Below, piece after piece: positions 32,560 through 39,839 of a stretch of DNA of 64,000 bases. How positions within the stretch are numbered: position 1 is the stretch's first letter; each line of letters starts with the position of its first letter. Below the pieces are notes generated by a model, which worked only from the letters and a program-made list of their open reading frames with translations, did not search any database and was not told the origin of the DNA. The position numbers were made by a program, and so were the translations under genes. This DNA is from Anaerolineales bacterium (GTDB lineage Bacteria; Chloroflexota; Anaerolineae; JAAEKA01). The stretch spans positions 62,001 through 126,000 of the forward strand of contig JACKBI010000017.1 in the NCBI GenBank assembly GCA_020634615.1, written 5' to 3'.

Positions 32560-34024
32560 TGGGCGCCTCAACCTGGACGGTAGCGCCCTGCCCCGGCGAG
32601 CTGACGATGCGCAGTTGCCAGCCCAACTTGGCGGCGCGCTCCTGCATGCTGCGCAGCCCCAGGGTTCCCGCGCGAGGTGAACCGGCTGCATCAAACCCCA
32701 CCCCGTCGTCGGCAATGCTCAGCATGACCTTGTTGGCATCCTGGGTCAGGACGATCTCGATGCGGCTGGCCTGCGCGTGTTTCAGGGTGTTGTTGAGCGC
32801 TTCCTGGGCAATCCAGTAGAGTCCGGTTTCGATCTCCGCTGTCAGCAACAGGGGCTCGGGAGCGGTCACCGCGGTTTCCAAACCGGTGCGCGCTTCCACC
32901 GCATCCAGCCGCGCCCTGAGCGCTGCCACTAACCCGTCCTCCTCCAGCGCCGGGGGACGCAGTTCGAAGATAAGCAGCCGCATCTCGCGCAGCGCCTGCT
33001 GGGCGTTCTCCTTGAGCTGGCCGAGGTGCTGGGCGGCGCGCGCCGTGTTGCCACCGTCCAGTTGGCGGATCGCCGCCTCGGCGTACAAGGTCTGGCTGTA
33101 CAGCGCCTGCGTCACCGAGTCGTGCAGGTCGCGCGCCAGGCGCCGGCGTTCTTCGGTCACCGCGGATTCGGCCACCATCTGCGCAATCTGGTGCGATTGT
33201 TCCTGCACGACTTGTTCATGAACGGCCAACAGTTGTTTCAAGCCGGCAGCCTGGGACCGCAGCCGGGCGGTCTCCTGGCCGGCCGCGGCAGATGGCCGGC
33301 TGTCGCCCGCAAACACAGCGATATCGTCAAAGGGCAGAATTGCCATCTTGGCGTTGAGCGCCAGCGTCCGAAAATAGTTGGTCGCCTCCCGCTCGATCGC
33401 CACCTTGGCAAAGACGATCACCGTGAACAGGCTGCCGCTGGGCAGCAAGCCGTAGAAGCCGAGCAGCGATTGAACGCCGTACGGCGCCACAAACTCCGTC
33501 TGGTCAGGGATGTAGGCGTTCCCCACAGCGTCGGGCACGTGGAAGATGTTGTAGGTGCTCTCAACCTGGTCGATGATCAGGCCCGGATCGGGGTCCACGG
33601 CCTGGTCCAACATGATGCCGAACATCTCCGACACCTGGGCAAACATCGGCGTAACGTTCACGATCTCCTTGGAGAGCGGGTGGACTTTGTAGAAGCGTGA
33701 GTTGTGCCGGCTGTGCCACAACGGGTTGTCGCCGACGGTGGCCAGCAGCGTCTGGCAGCGCAGGTTCGGGTCGACCGGCGGATGGCCGAGAAACCTGTCG
33801 ATGTGCGCCTGCAGCTCGCCGTCCAACTGGCAATACGGCCGGGTAATGAAGAACCGCACCAGCGCCGTCGCGCGGTCTCCCCGCGTATCGACCAGATGGT
33901 CATACAGGTAGCGCACTATGCGGTCGGCGGCTTCTTCCATGCTGGCTGCGCCATCACCCATGAGACGTAGCGCGGCGCCGCAGGTTGCCATGTCCTGCAG
34001 GCTGAATGCGGTCAGGTCGTACAT
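32552..34024 (-). CDS. NarL-type sensor histidine kinase with cytosolic sensor
   Basis: 490 residues from ATG 34024. No membrane helix. Residues 1-250 form a GAF-like sensory module (HPLSKEIVNVTPMFAQVSEMFGIMLDQ, NIFHVPDAVGNAYIPDQTEFVAPYGVQSLLGFYGLLPSGSLFTVIVFAKV); I recall similar sequences in cyanobacterial and chloroflexal kinases without a named domain. A coiled linker (about 255-290) precedes the HisKA_3 box ERRRLARDLHDSVTQALYSQTLYAE with the phospho-His. The ATPase domain follows, with EALNNTLKHAQAS (N box), DDGVGFD and GTLGLRSMQERA. Partner regulator directly downstream. Confidence 0.92.
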   Translation of the reverse strand: MYDLTAFSLQDMATCGAALRLMGDGAASMEEAADRIVRYLYDHLVDTRGDRATALVRFFITRPYCQLDGELQAHIDRFLGHPPVDPNLRCQTLLATVGDNPLWHSRHNSRFYKVHPLSKEIVNVTPMFAQVSEMFGIMLDQAVDPDPGLIIDQVESTYNIFHVPDAVGNAYIPDQTEFVAPYGVQSLLGFYGLLPSGSLFTVIVFAKVAIEREATNYFRTLALNAKMAILPFDDIAVFAGDSRPSAAAGQETARLRSQAAGLKQLLAVHEQVVQEQSHQIAQMVAESAVTEERRRLARDLHDSVTQALYSQTLYAEAAIRQLDGGNTARAAQHLGQLKENAQQALREMRLLIFELRPPALEEDGLVAALRARLDAVEARTGLETAVTAPEPLLLTAEIETGLYWIAQEALNNTLKHAQASRIEIVLTQDANKVMLSIADDGVGFDAAGSPRAGTLGLRSMQERAAKLGWQLRIVSSPGQGATVQVEAPNE

Positions 34025-34026
34025 GG

Positions 34027-34167
34027 CTAGCGCTGCGTCTTGTGCGCCAGCGGCGCCTTCTCGCGGCACACGCCTACCACCTCGTAGCCCTGGTCCAGCG
34101 CGTGCTGCACCATGTACCGACCGAGCATGCCCGATACCCCCACGATACTCACCTTGTTGATAGTCAT
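34027..34167 (-). pseudogene. truncated NAD-binding (Rossmann) gene fragment
   Basis: MTINKVSIVGVSGMLGRYMVQHALDQGYEVVGVCRE is the first beta-alpha-beta unit of an NAD-dependent epimerase/dehydrogenase-like protein and has its own ATG (AAAGG upstream). After about 40 residues the frame runs into unrelated sequence and stops, so only the 5' end of the gene remains. The kinase gene begins 3 bp downstream. Confidence 0.7.
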
Positions 34168-34235
34168 TTGCTCATTGCCTTTCAGCTGCGGTCCTGTTAA
34201 CAAAAAGTGGCAAACGCGCAAGCGCTGAGGGAAGG

Positions 34236-34378
34236 CGATACGCCCTGCGCTGCGCTGAGACGTTGCCAACTGTCGTGCCGCAGAAGCCGATGTCGAGACC
34301 GGGCGAGAGGATGTCAGGAAGGACGGTCATCTTGAGGATGAGTGGAGTCTGTCGGCGTCACGATCTCAGACCAGAGCG
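34236..34378 (-). repeat. degenerate copy of the mug 5' end and its upstream sequence
   Basis: The stretch matches 35450-35580 over more than 120 bases with scattered mismatches: CGCTGAGACGTTGCCAACTG versus CGCCGAGACGTTGCTCACCG, and GGACGGTCATCTTGAGG versus GAACGGTCATCTTGAGG. It covers the start of the mismatch glycosylase gene and the end of the truncated antitoxin before it. Frames are broken. Confidence 0.8.
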
Positions 34379-34390
34379 AAAATGCCTTGT

Positions 34391-34735
34391 CTATTCCGAC
34401 AGTCGCTCAATGATAGAGGTAACTTCTATCTGAAGGAGAGGTAGATCTTCGACAGCCGTCAGCCACACCGTGTCGAGATCGACACCGAAGTAGTCATGAA
34501 TGAGTTTGTCCCGCATCCCCGCGATATCGTTCCAAGGCACGCCGGGATATTCCGCACGCAGTTCGCTGGACAGCCGTTTCGTAGCCTCGCCGATGATCTC
34601 GATCTGCCGGATCACGCCGTCCTGGACCAGGGAATCATCAAAGAATTCAGCTTCCTCCACATCCTCAAGATAGCTCTGAACCTTGACGATAGCATCCAGA
34701 ATGTGTTGCAAGTAGATTCCATCATCACGCTGCAT
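34391..34735 (-). CDS. hepT: HepT-like HEPN toxin (DUF86)
   Basis: 114 residues, a single HEPN helical bundle. The motif R-x4-6-H-x-Y is present as [19 protein letters not shown], together with [25 protein letters not shown], both diagnostic of HepT. In characterised systems HepT is an RNase toxin that the partner MntA neutralises by adding AMP to the tyrosine of this motif. The gene overlaps mntA by 11 bp. Confidence 0.92.
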   Translation of the reverse strand: MQRDDGIYLQHILDAIVKVQSYLEDVEEAEFFDDSLVQDGVIRQIEIIGEATKRLSSELRAEYPGVPWNDIAGMRDKLIHDYFGVDLDTVWLTAVEDLPLLQIEVTSIIERLSE

Positions 34736-35024
34736 AGATCACCTGAAGCTCGGCCATGATCCTGTCGTGGAGATAGGGACTGAGAGCGGCCTCGGTTAGG
34801 AGGTCCACCTTGCGTCCCAACGCCGACGATAGCTCGCGCTCCAACGCCACCAATGACAGCAGGCTCTTGCGTTTCGAGAAATCGACGATCAAGTCAATGT
34901 CGCTTTCCTCACCGGCTTCACCGCGAGCCACCGAGCCGAAAACGCCGATCATGACGACATCATTGCGGCGACACACATCGATTAGCTTTCTGGTGTCGAA
35001 GGGATACGTGCTCATAACCATCAT
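34725..35024 (-). CDS. mntA: MntA-like minimal nucleotidyltransferase antitoxin
   Basis: 99 residues. [27 protein letters not shown] contains the GSx10DxD motif of the pol-beta nucleotidyltransferase fold, and [21 protein letters not shown] carries the third carboxylate region. It is the antitoxin and AMPylator of the HepT toxin encoded next to it. The start may be ATG 35024 or ATG 35015; both follow directly after the mug stop codon (35026). Confidence 0.92.
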   Translation of the reverse strand: MMVMSTYPFDTRKLIDVCRRNDVVMIGVFGSVARGEAGEESDIDLIVDFSKRKSLLSLVALERELSSALGRKVDLLTEAALSPYLHDRIMAELQVIYAA

Positions 35025-35025
35025 T

Positions 35026-35544
35026 CTACCCCATGTCGGTGATTTGCAGAAGAGACATCTGCTCCCGCAGCCGCGCCAGTTCCTGCCACTGCCTCACATC
35101 CCACCAGCGCCGTGCTGCGCCTGACGGCGACGGCAGCACAAAAAGCGCCGTGCTGCCCACTTTCTCCGGTTGCAATCCATACTTGACCGGCCGGTCGAGG
35201 AACTCGCTGCCTGCCCGCTTGCTGGTGAAGGCGAGGATCTTCGGCGCATAGCGCAGGATCGTCGCGCGCAGGCGTTCCCGGTCGAAGTGCTCGTCGCGAA
35301 GCTGCGTGTCTACCCCCGACACCGCCTTGACGAGATCGGTGAGGCCGAGACCGAATGAGAGTACCTCGCGGAACTCCTTCGGCTGCAAGCGGCGCGGCGT
35401 CAATCCGATTTCGTAGAGCGTCGGCCAGAACATGTTCCCCGGCCCGGCATAATACGCCCCGCGCTGCGCCGAGACGTTGCTCACCGCCGTGCCGCAGAAG
35501 ACGATGTCGAGGTTGGGAGCGAGGAAGTCAGGAAGAACGGTCAT
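35026..35544 (-). CDS. mug: G/U mismatch-specific DNA glycosylase (Mug/TDG family)
   Basis: 172 residues. DIVFCGTAVSNVSAQRGAYYAGPGNMFWPTLYEIGLTPRRL matches the Mug/TDG start (active-site G-x-N/A-x-x motif and N-x-F-W), and FVLPSPSGAARRWWDVRQW matches the C-terminal LPNPSG loop that inserts into DNA. It removes uracil or thymine opposite guanine. The usual catalytic Asn of GINPG is replaced in GTAVSNVS, as in a related glycosylase subgroup. It overlaps a truncated antitoxin frame upstream. Fragments of its 5' end occur at 34236-34378 and 39640-39745. Confidence 0.87.
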   Translation of the reverse strand: MTVLPDFLAPNLDIVFCGTAVSNVSAQRGAYYAGPGNMFWPTLYEIGLTPRRLQPKEFREVLSFGLGLTDLVKAVSGVDTQLRDEHFDRERLRATILRYAPKILAFTSKRAGSEFLDRPVKYGLQPEKVGSTALFVLPSPSGAARRWWDVRQWQELARLREQMSLLQITDMG

Positions 35545-35671
35545 CTTGAGGCTCGATCGAGTCTGTTGGCGTCACGATCTCAAACCGGCGCGACGGCTTC
35601 TTCTCACCGCGCAGAATTGCAGCGCCCTCTCGTACACTTTCCATCAGCTCGGCAAACAGATCGTTTTTCAT
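35528..35671 (-). pseudogene. truncated XRE-type antitoxin
   Basis: MKNDLFAELMESVREGAAILRGEKKPSRRFEI is the conserved N-terminal arm of the HigA-like/XRE antitoxins that precede a Cro-type HTH. Here the HTH is missing and the frame ends after 47 residues in sequence shared with the mug upstream repeat. The promoter-proximal part of the gene survives; the DNA-binding domain was lost. Confidence 0.65.
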
Positions 35672-35687
35672 AGACACTGTCCACTCC

Positions 35688-36065
35688 CTACTGCCAACGC
35701 GCGTGAGCATAGTTGGTCAGGATTGTCCGGTCTTTGGACACCAGAATGCTGTCTTGCAAAGCGGCATGGGCAACAATCAGGCGATCGAAAGGATCTCGCG
35801 TCCATGAGTACGCTAGCGCGCGGGTGACAATTCTATCGAACGGTTCGGTGCAGACGTGAAGCCCGATCCGGTTCGCCAGATCCGAAACAATCCTGTGTTC
35901 GTCATCGGTCACACGCTGGATTTCGTGCAGATACTGGAGTTCCAGACGCACCATTGGCGAGATGCAGACCTCATCGTCGTTGATCAATCTGCGGACCGGT
36001 TCACTGAATTTCTCCGTCAGGCCCGTGTAGAGCCACACGACAACGTGGGTGTCAAGGTAGATCAA
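35688..36065 (-). CDS. vapC: PIN-domain toxin (VapC-like)
   Basis: 125 residues with the four acidic positions of the PIN nuclease fold: MIYLDTHVVVWLY (first Asp), SPMVRLELQYL (Glu), and TRDPFDRLIVAHAALQDSILVSKDRTI (C-terminal Asp residues). This is the type that cleaves tRNA or rRNA. The start codon is TTG at 36065 behind GAGGTAAGCC. It overlaps the antitoxin gene by 14 bp. Confidence 0.92.
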   Translation of the reverse strand: MIYLDTHVVVWLYTGLTEKFSEPVRRLINDDEVCISPMVRLELQYLHEIQRVTDDEHRIVSDLANRIGLHVCTEPFDRIVTRALAYSWTRDPFDRLIVAHAALQDSILVSKDRTILTNYAHARWQ

Positions 36066-36288
36066 GGCTTACCTCGCCTTCCCAATTCAGCGTAACCAGA
36101 TCCTCGGGATCGCCCTGGATAACATCGGGGCGCGCGACAAGGTTCTGAAACTTGTCCGTTTTCTCGACAGGAACAATTCGCAGCGTGCGATCCCCCTTTT
36201 TCACTTCGATGGGCAAGCCGCTGTGCAAAACCTCGTCGAGGAGTTGGTAGATGTTGGCGCGAAGCTCGGTTGGCGTGACTGTTTTCAC
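36052..36288 (-). CDS. Phd/YefM-like antitoxin of the PIN toxin
   Basis: 78 residues: MKTVTPTELRANIYQLLDEVLHSGLPIEVKKGDRTLRIVPVEK has the Phd/YefM dimerisation and DNA-binding fold, and the acidic tail VIQGDPEDLVTLNWEGEVSLDLP would wrap the toxin. It overlaps the vapC-like gene by 14 bp, which ensures antitoxin is made first. ACGTACGTAT and TACGTACAT words at about 36310-36345 upstream may serve as operator (inference). Confidence 0.9.
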   Translation of the reverse strand: MKTVTPTELRANIYQLLDEVLHSGLPIEVKKGDRTLRIVPVEKTDKFQNLVARPDVIQGDPEDLVTLNWEGEVSLDLP

Positions 36289-36534
36289 CGGCGCTCTCCT
36301 CCAGAAGCAAGTACGTACGTATAGACTGGATCGATACGTACATTCTAAATCGCGGGGAGCCTTCTGTCAATTCTGGCCGGATCCAATGACAAGCCCGGAT
36401 GTCGACGCCAGACACGGCCTTGTCGTTTGTTGCCTATCATACTCTAATTGCTAAGTTCATCGAGTTAGTTTGACAGACATGGCCTTCATGCTCACACTGG
36501 ATTGACTATCAAATCAAATCCAAGGAGTGCGAAC

Positions 36535-37476
36535 ATGAAAGGCCTGACTGATTATATAACGACTGCCCCGTGGGAAGACATTTTGACCATATTGTTTGTG
36601 CTGATCGACGATGCATATAAAGAACTGGATGGTGAGTTCATTCCAAACCATAAGCATTCGCCACAAGGCGGTCCTGCATTTAGCGATAGCGAAGTAGTCA
36701 CAATCGCAACGTTTGGCGAGATGATTTTTGACGGTGCGGAGGACAAGACACTACATTTCATTCGTCAATATCACCTGAGTTGCTTTCCGGCCATATTGGA
36801 CAACGGGCGTTTCAATCGTCGCAGACGGTCATTGGCTGTGACCATGGAAGCGATCCGCTGCCAGTTACGAGATCGTTGGAGAATTGATCATCCGCTGTCG
36901 TCTGAAGTAACTTCCTTGAGGCTGGTTGATAGCGCACCAATACCGATTTGTACCTATACTCGAGGCTCCCGCTGCCAAAGCATTCCCGTCGATTGGCGCG
37001 ATGAGTGGTTCGGTGTCTGCACTAGCAAGAAAAGTAAATTCTTCGGCGCTCGTTGCCATATCACAACAACACTGGACCAGATGGTAGACACTTGGCTTCT
37101 TGCACCTGGATCTTATGATGATCGCAAGCCTTTGATTGCCCTGCTCGAGGATCGCCAAGGCCTCGACATTATCGGTGACAAGGGCTACATCAGCGAAGAA
37201 CTGGACGATCGTCTCTGGGAAGAAGGAGAACATCTCCTCTTGGCCCTCAAGCGCCAAAACCAGAAAACTCAATGGCCCGATGGCATTCAGAAGATCCTCG
37301 GCCGCTTGCGCCACGGTGTCGAAACTGCTTTCAGCGTGTTGACAACTGCCTTTGCCATTGGAGATCCCGGTTCTCGCTCCTTAACCGGACTGATTGCCCG
37401 TACGACTACTAAGTTCTTAGCTTATACTGCAAGCTTCTTTCTGGCGGAGATTCTCACTCCGCAACTTAGCAATTAG
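36535..37476 (+). CDS. IS982-family transposase, copy 1
   Basis: 313 residues from ATG 36535 (AAGGAG upstream; an in-frame start at 36502 is less likely). DDE catalytic signature: LRLVDSAPIPICTYTRG (first Asp), GLDIIGDKGYISEEL (second Asp) and LGRLRHGVETAFSVLTTAF (Glu), in the spacing typical of IS982. The N-terminal region AFSDSEVVTIATFGEMIFDG is also typical. Intact and identical to copy 2. Confidence 0.93.
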   Translation: MKGLTDYITTAPWEDILTILFVLIDDAYKELDGEFIPNHKHSPQGGPAFSDSEVVTIATFGEMIFDGAEDKTLHFIRQYHLSCFPAILDNGRFNRRRRSLAVTMEAIRCQLRDRWRIDHPLSSEVTSLRLVDSAPIPICTYTRGSRCQSIPVDWRDEWFGVCTSKKSKFFGARCHITTTLDQMVDTWLLAPGSYDDRKPLIALLEDRQGLDIIGDKGYISEELDDRLWEEGEHLLLALKRQNQKTQWPDGIQKILGRLRHGVETAFSVLTTAFAIGDPGSRSLTGLIARTTTKFLAYTASFFLAEILTPQLSN

Positions 37477-37548
37477 AGTTAGTTTGACAGACATGGCCTT
37501 CATGCTCACACTGGATTGACTATCAAATCAAATCCAAGGAGTGCGAAC

Positions 37549-38490
37549 ATGAAAGGCCTGACTGATTATATAACGACTGCCCCGTGGGAAGACATTTTGA
37601 CCATATTGTTTGTGCTGATCGACGATGCATATAAAGAACTGGATGGTGAGTTCATTCCAAACCATAAGCATTCGCCACAAGGCGGTCCTGCATTTAGCGA
37701 TAGCGAAGTAGTCACAATCGCAACGTTTGGCGAGATGATTTTTGACGGTGCGGAGGACAAGACACTACATTTCATTCGTCAATATCACCTGAGTTGCTTT
37801 CCGGCCATATTGGACAACGGGCGTTTCAATCGTCGCAGACGGTCATTGGCTGTGACCATGGAAGCGATCCGCTGCCAGTTACGAGATCGTTGGAGAATTG
37901 ATCATCCGCTGTCGTCTGAAGTAACTTCCTTGAGGCTGGTTGATAGCGCACCAATACCGATTTGTACCTATACTCGAGGCTCCCGCTGCCAAAGCATTCC
38001 CGTCGATTGGCGCGATGAGTGGTTCGGTGTCTGCACTAGCAAGAAAAGTAAATTCTTCGGCGCTCGTTGCCATATCACAACAACACTGGACCAGATGGTA
38101 GACACTTGGCTTCTTGCACCTGGATCTTATGATGATCGCAAGCCTTTGATTGCCCTGCTCGAGGATCGCCAAGGCCTCGACATTATCGGTGACAAGGGCT
38201 ACATCAGCGAAGAACTGGACGATCGTCTCTGGGAAGAAGGAGAACATCTCCTCTTGGCCCTCAAGCGCCAAAACCAGAAAACTCAATGGCCCGATGGCAT
38301 TCAGAAGATCCTCGGCCGCTTGCGCCACGGTGTCGAAACTGCTTTCAGCGTGTTGACAACTGCCTTTGCCATTGGAGATCCCGGTTCTCGCTCCTTAACC
38401 GGACTGATTGCCCGTACGACTACTAAGTTCTTAGCTTATACTGCAAGCTTCTTTCTGGCGGAGATTCTCACTCCGCAACTTAGCAATTAG
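37549..38490 (+). CDS. IS982-family transposase, copy 2
   Basis: Same 313 residues as copy 1, with identical nucleotide sequence as far as I can read. It lies in the second unit of the tandem dimer, which has no left inverted repeat of its own. Its upstream region still contains the shared TTGACAGACATGG...CAAGGAGTGCGAAC leader, so it should be expressed. Confidence 0.93.
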   Translation: MKGLTDYITTAPWEDILTILFVLIDDAYKELDGEFIPNHKHSPQGGPAFSDSEVVTIATFGEMIFDGAEDKTLHFIRQYHLSCFPAILDNGRFNRRRRSLAVTMEAIRCQLRDRWRIDHPLSSEVTSLRLVDSAPIPICTYTRGSRCQSIPVDWRDEWFGVCTSKKSKFFGARCHITTTLDQMVDTWLLAPGSYDDRKPLIALLEDRQGLDIIGDKGYISEELDDRLWEEGEHLLLALKRQNQKTQWPDGIQKILGRLRHGVETAFSVLTTAFAIGDPGSRSLTGLIARTTTKFLAYTASFFLAEILTPQLSN

Positions 38491-38524
38491 AGTATCATGG
38501 CAAAACTGCTTCCAGCCCGCCGTT

Positions 38525-39099
38525 CTACTTAACGGTGCGCAGATCGGCGTTGATCTCCTCGAGATCGAACGCAATCTGGGATCGAAGTCGTCGCCAATCC
38601 ACTCCGTGTGTACATCTCGTGTTCTTCGTGGTCAGGATCAGCGATAGCTGCCAGGAATACCTCGTATCCCCAGACACCGCCGACGTCTTCCGGCGGACAG
38701 GCCGCGTTTGCCCTTGATGCAGACAGGGGTATTTGACGCCTGCTTCGGCCGGCATGATGGCCTCCACCAGGATGATATGCTCCCCAACTGTCGCCGAAGT
38801 CATACTCGTAGACGAACTTGTATTTTGGCTCGAAGCGATCTTGCCGAAAAGGTGTGGCGGCGCTCATCGATCACCGGTTCCCAGTCGTCCGGGCTGGGGA
38901 GGCCGAAATACTGACCGTCGACAATGAACTGGTGCAGGTGACTGTCGGTCCAGCCATGGCGCTGGATTACATGGTGCAGCTTGTACAGGCTGAAGCTGCC
39001 CAGGCACCAACACCCGCCTCCAGATGGGCGGCTTGCTGTCGCGCAGCGTGACCTTGAGTTGATGATCTGATCCGCAGAACCAACTGTTTTGGCGGCCAT
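38525..39099 (-). pseudogene. plasmid pRiA4b ORF-3 family protein, frameshifted
   Basis: Family pieces are spread over different frames: KLHHVIQRHGWTDSHLHQFIVDGQYFGLPSPDD, then FVYEYDFGDSW, then HIILVEAIMPAEAGVKYPCLHQG, ACPPEDVGGVWGYEVFLAAIADPDHEEHEMY. In order they reconstruct the usual 180-190-residue protein, but at least three frameshifts separate them. The original ATG is at 39099, just after the broken antitoxin. Confidence 0.85.
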
Positions 39100-39117
39100 G
39101 GTTTCCTCAAACGCTGC

Positions 39118-39362
39118 TTACAGGTCGATATCTTCCAGCTTGACGCCCTGCCCTGCACGCAAACTCTCCGTGTGCGCTCAATTCGTCGGAGGAAGCGCGG
39201 ATCGTGTTCGAGTCGATACTCGAACCAATCATCTTCCGACTCGAAACCGATCAGGATACCTGCCGGTTTGCCGTGCCGCGTGATGATGACGTCTTCCTTC
39301 TCGGCCAGTCGCAGGTATTTCGAGAGTTCGTTTTTCACTTCACTGACTGCTATGATCTTCAT
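39118..39362 (-). pseudogene. Phd/YefM-like antitoxin with a frameshift near the C-terminus
   Basis: MKIIAVSEVKNELSKYLRLAEKEDVIITRHGKPAGILIGFESEDDWFEYRLEHDPRFLRRIERTR is intact. Then a one-base shift near 39170 is needed to reach the normal ending ESLRAGQGVKLEDIDL and stop at 39118. Unshifted, the frame runs on into the next gene. The pRiA4b ORF-3 remnant starts 18 bp after the restored stop. Confidence 0.82.
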
Positions 39363-39396
39363 GTAAGGAAATCGGCAAGCGTTTCCGATCCAGGCT

Positions 39397-39606
39397 CTAG
39401 CGCTGTTGTCGTTGAAAAGTCTCAACAGATCGCTGAAGTCGGAGTTGGCGAACATCCACGCCCTTGACCTTGGCGGCATGAACAACCAACTCCCAGGCAG
39501 CATCGAAACGCGCCTGAGGTGTCTGCTCCTGCCAGAATTTCAGATCGAATGACCGTTCAAGGTCTTCGATTCGGCCTCGTCGTTCCACGAATTGGGTCTG
39601 TTCCAT
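39397..39606 (-). CDS. small conserved hypothetical protein
   Basis: 69 residues: MEQTQFVERRGRIEDLERSFDLKFWQEQTPQARFDAAWELVVHAAKVKGVDVRQLRLQRSVETFQRQ. I recognise this as a recurrent short protein (RRRRIEDLERSFDLEFWQ...) that normally precedes a nucleotidyltransferase-type or other toxin gene. Here no such gene follows; a Phd-like antitoxin remnant does. Possibly an orphan regulator or antitoxin of a lost module. Confidence 0.65.
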   Translation of the reverse strand: MEQTQFVERRGRIEDLERSFDLKFWQEQTPQARFDAAWELVVHAAKVKGVDVRQLRLQRSVETFQRQQR

Positions 39607-39639
39607 GGTCAATATTGTAACACAGTACCAACAACTTCA

Positions 39640-39745
39640 CCACATGTTCCCCGGCCCGGCATAGGTCGCCCCGCGCTCCGCCGAGACGTTGCTGACCGCT
39701 GTGCCGCAGAAGACGATGTTGAGGTTGGGAGCGCTAATATTGGGA
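39640..39745 (-). repeat. third copy of the mug 5' end
   Basis: On the minus strand it encodes SAPNLNIVFCGTAVSNVSAERGATYAGPGNM, nearly identical to the first 40 residues of the intact mug gene (APNLDIVFCGTAVSNVSAQRGAYYAGPGNM). The copy ends abruptly after GNM and then runs into TGGTGAAGTTGTTGG. It lies 4 kb from the intact gene, beyond the IS dimer. Confidence 0.85.
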
Positions 39746-39839
39746 AGGAAAGCAATGGTTCCAAAATTTCTCGTTAACAAAGTGACAAGCGTATATCTGG
39801 GATGAGTGTCGCAAAGATGCGGCACCGCGTTCAGCTGCA

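Larger units (their letters stand above)
36441..38493 (+). mobile_element. tandem dimer of an IS982-family insertion sequence
   Basis: Outer ends are inverted repeats ACTCTAATTGCTAAGTT (36441-36457) and AACTTAGCAATTAGAGT (38477-38493), flanked on both sides by ATCAT, a 5-bp target duplication. Inside are two identical transposase genes offset by exactly 1014 bp. The first unit ends with a complete right repeat at 37479. The second unit lacks its left inverted repeat and begins at the GAGTT word that both junction partners share (36462-36466 = 37476-37480). A single full element would be 1039 bp. Confidence 0.93.
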
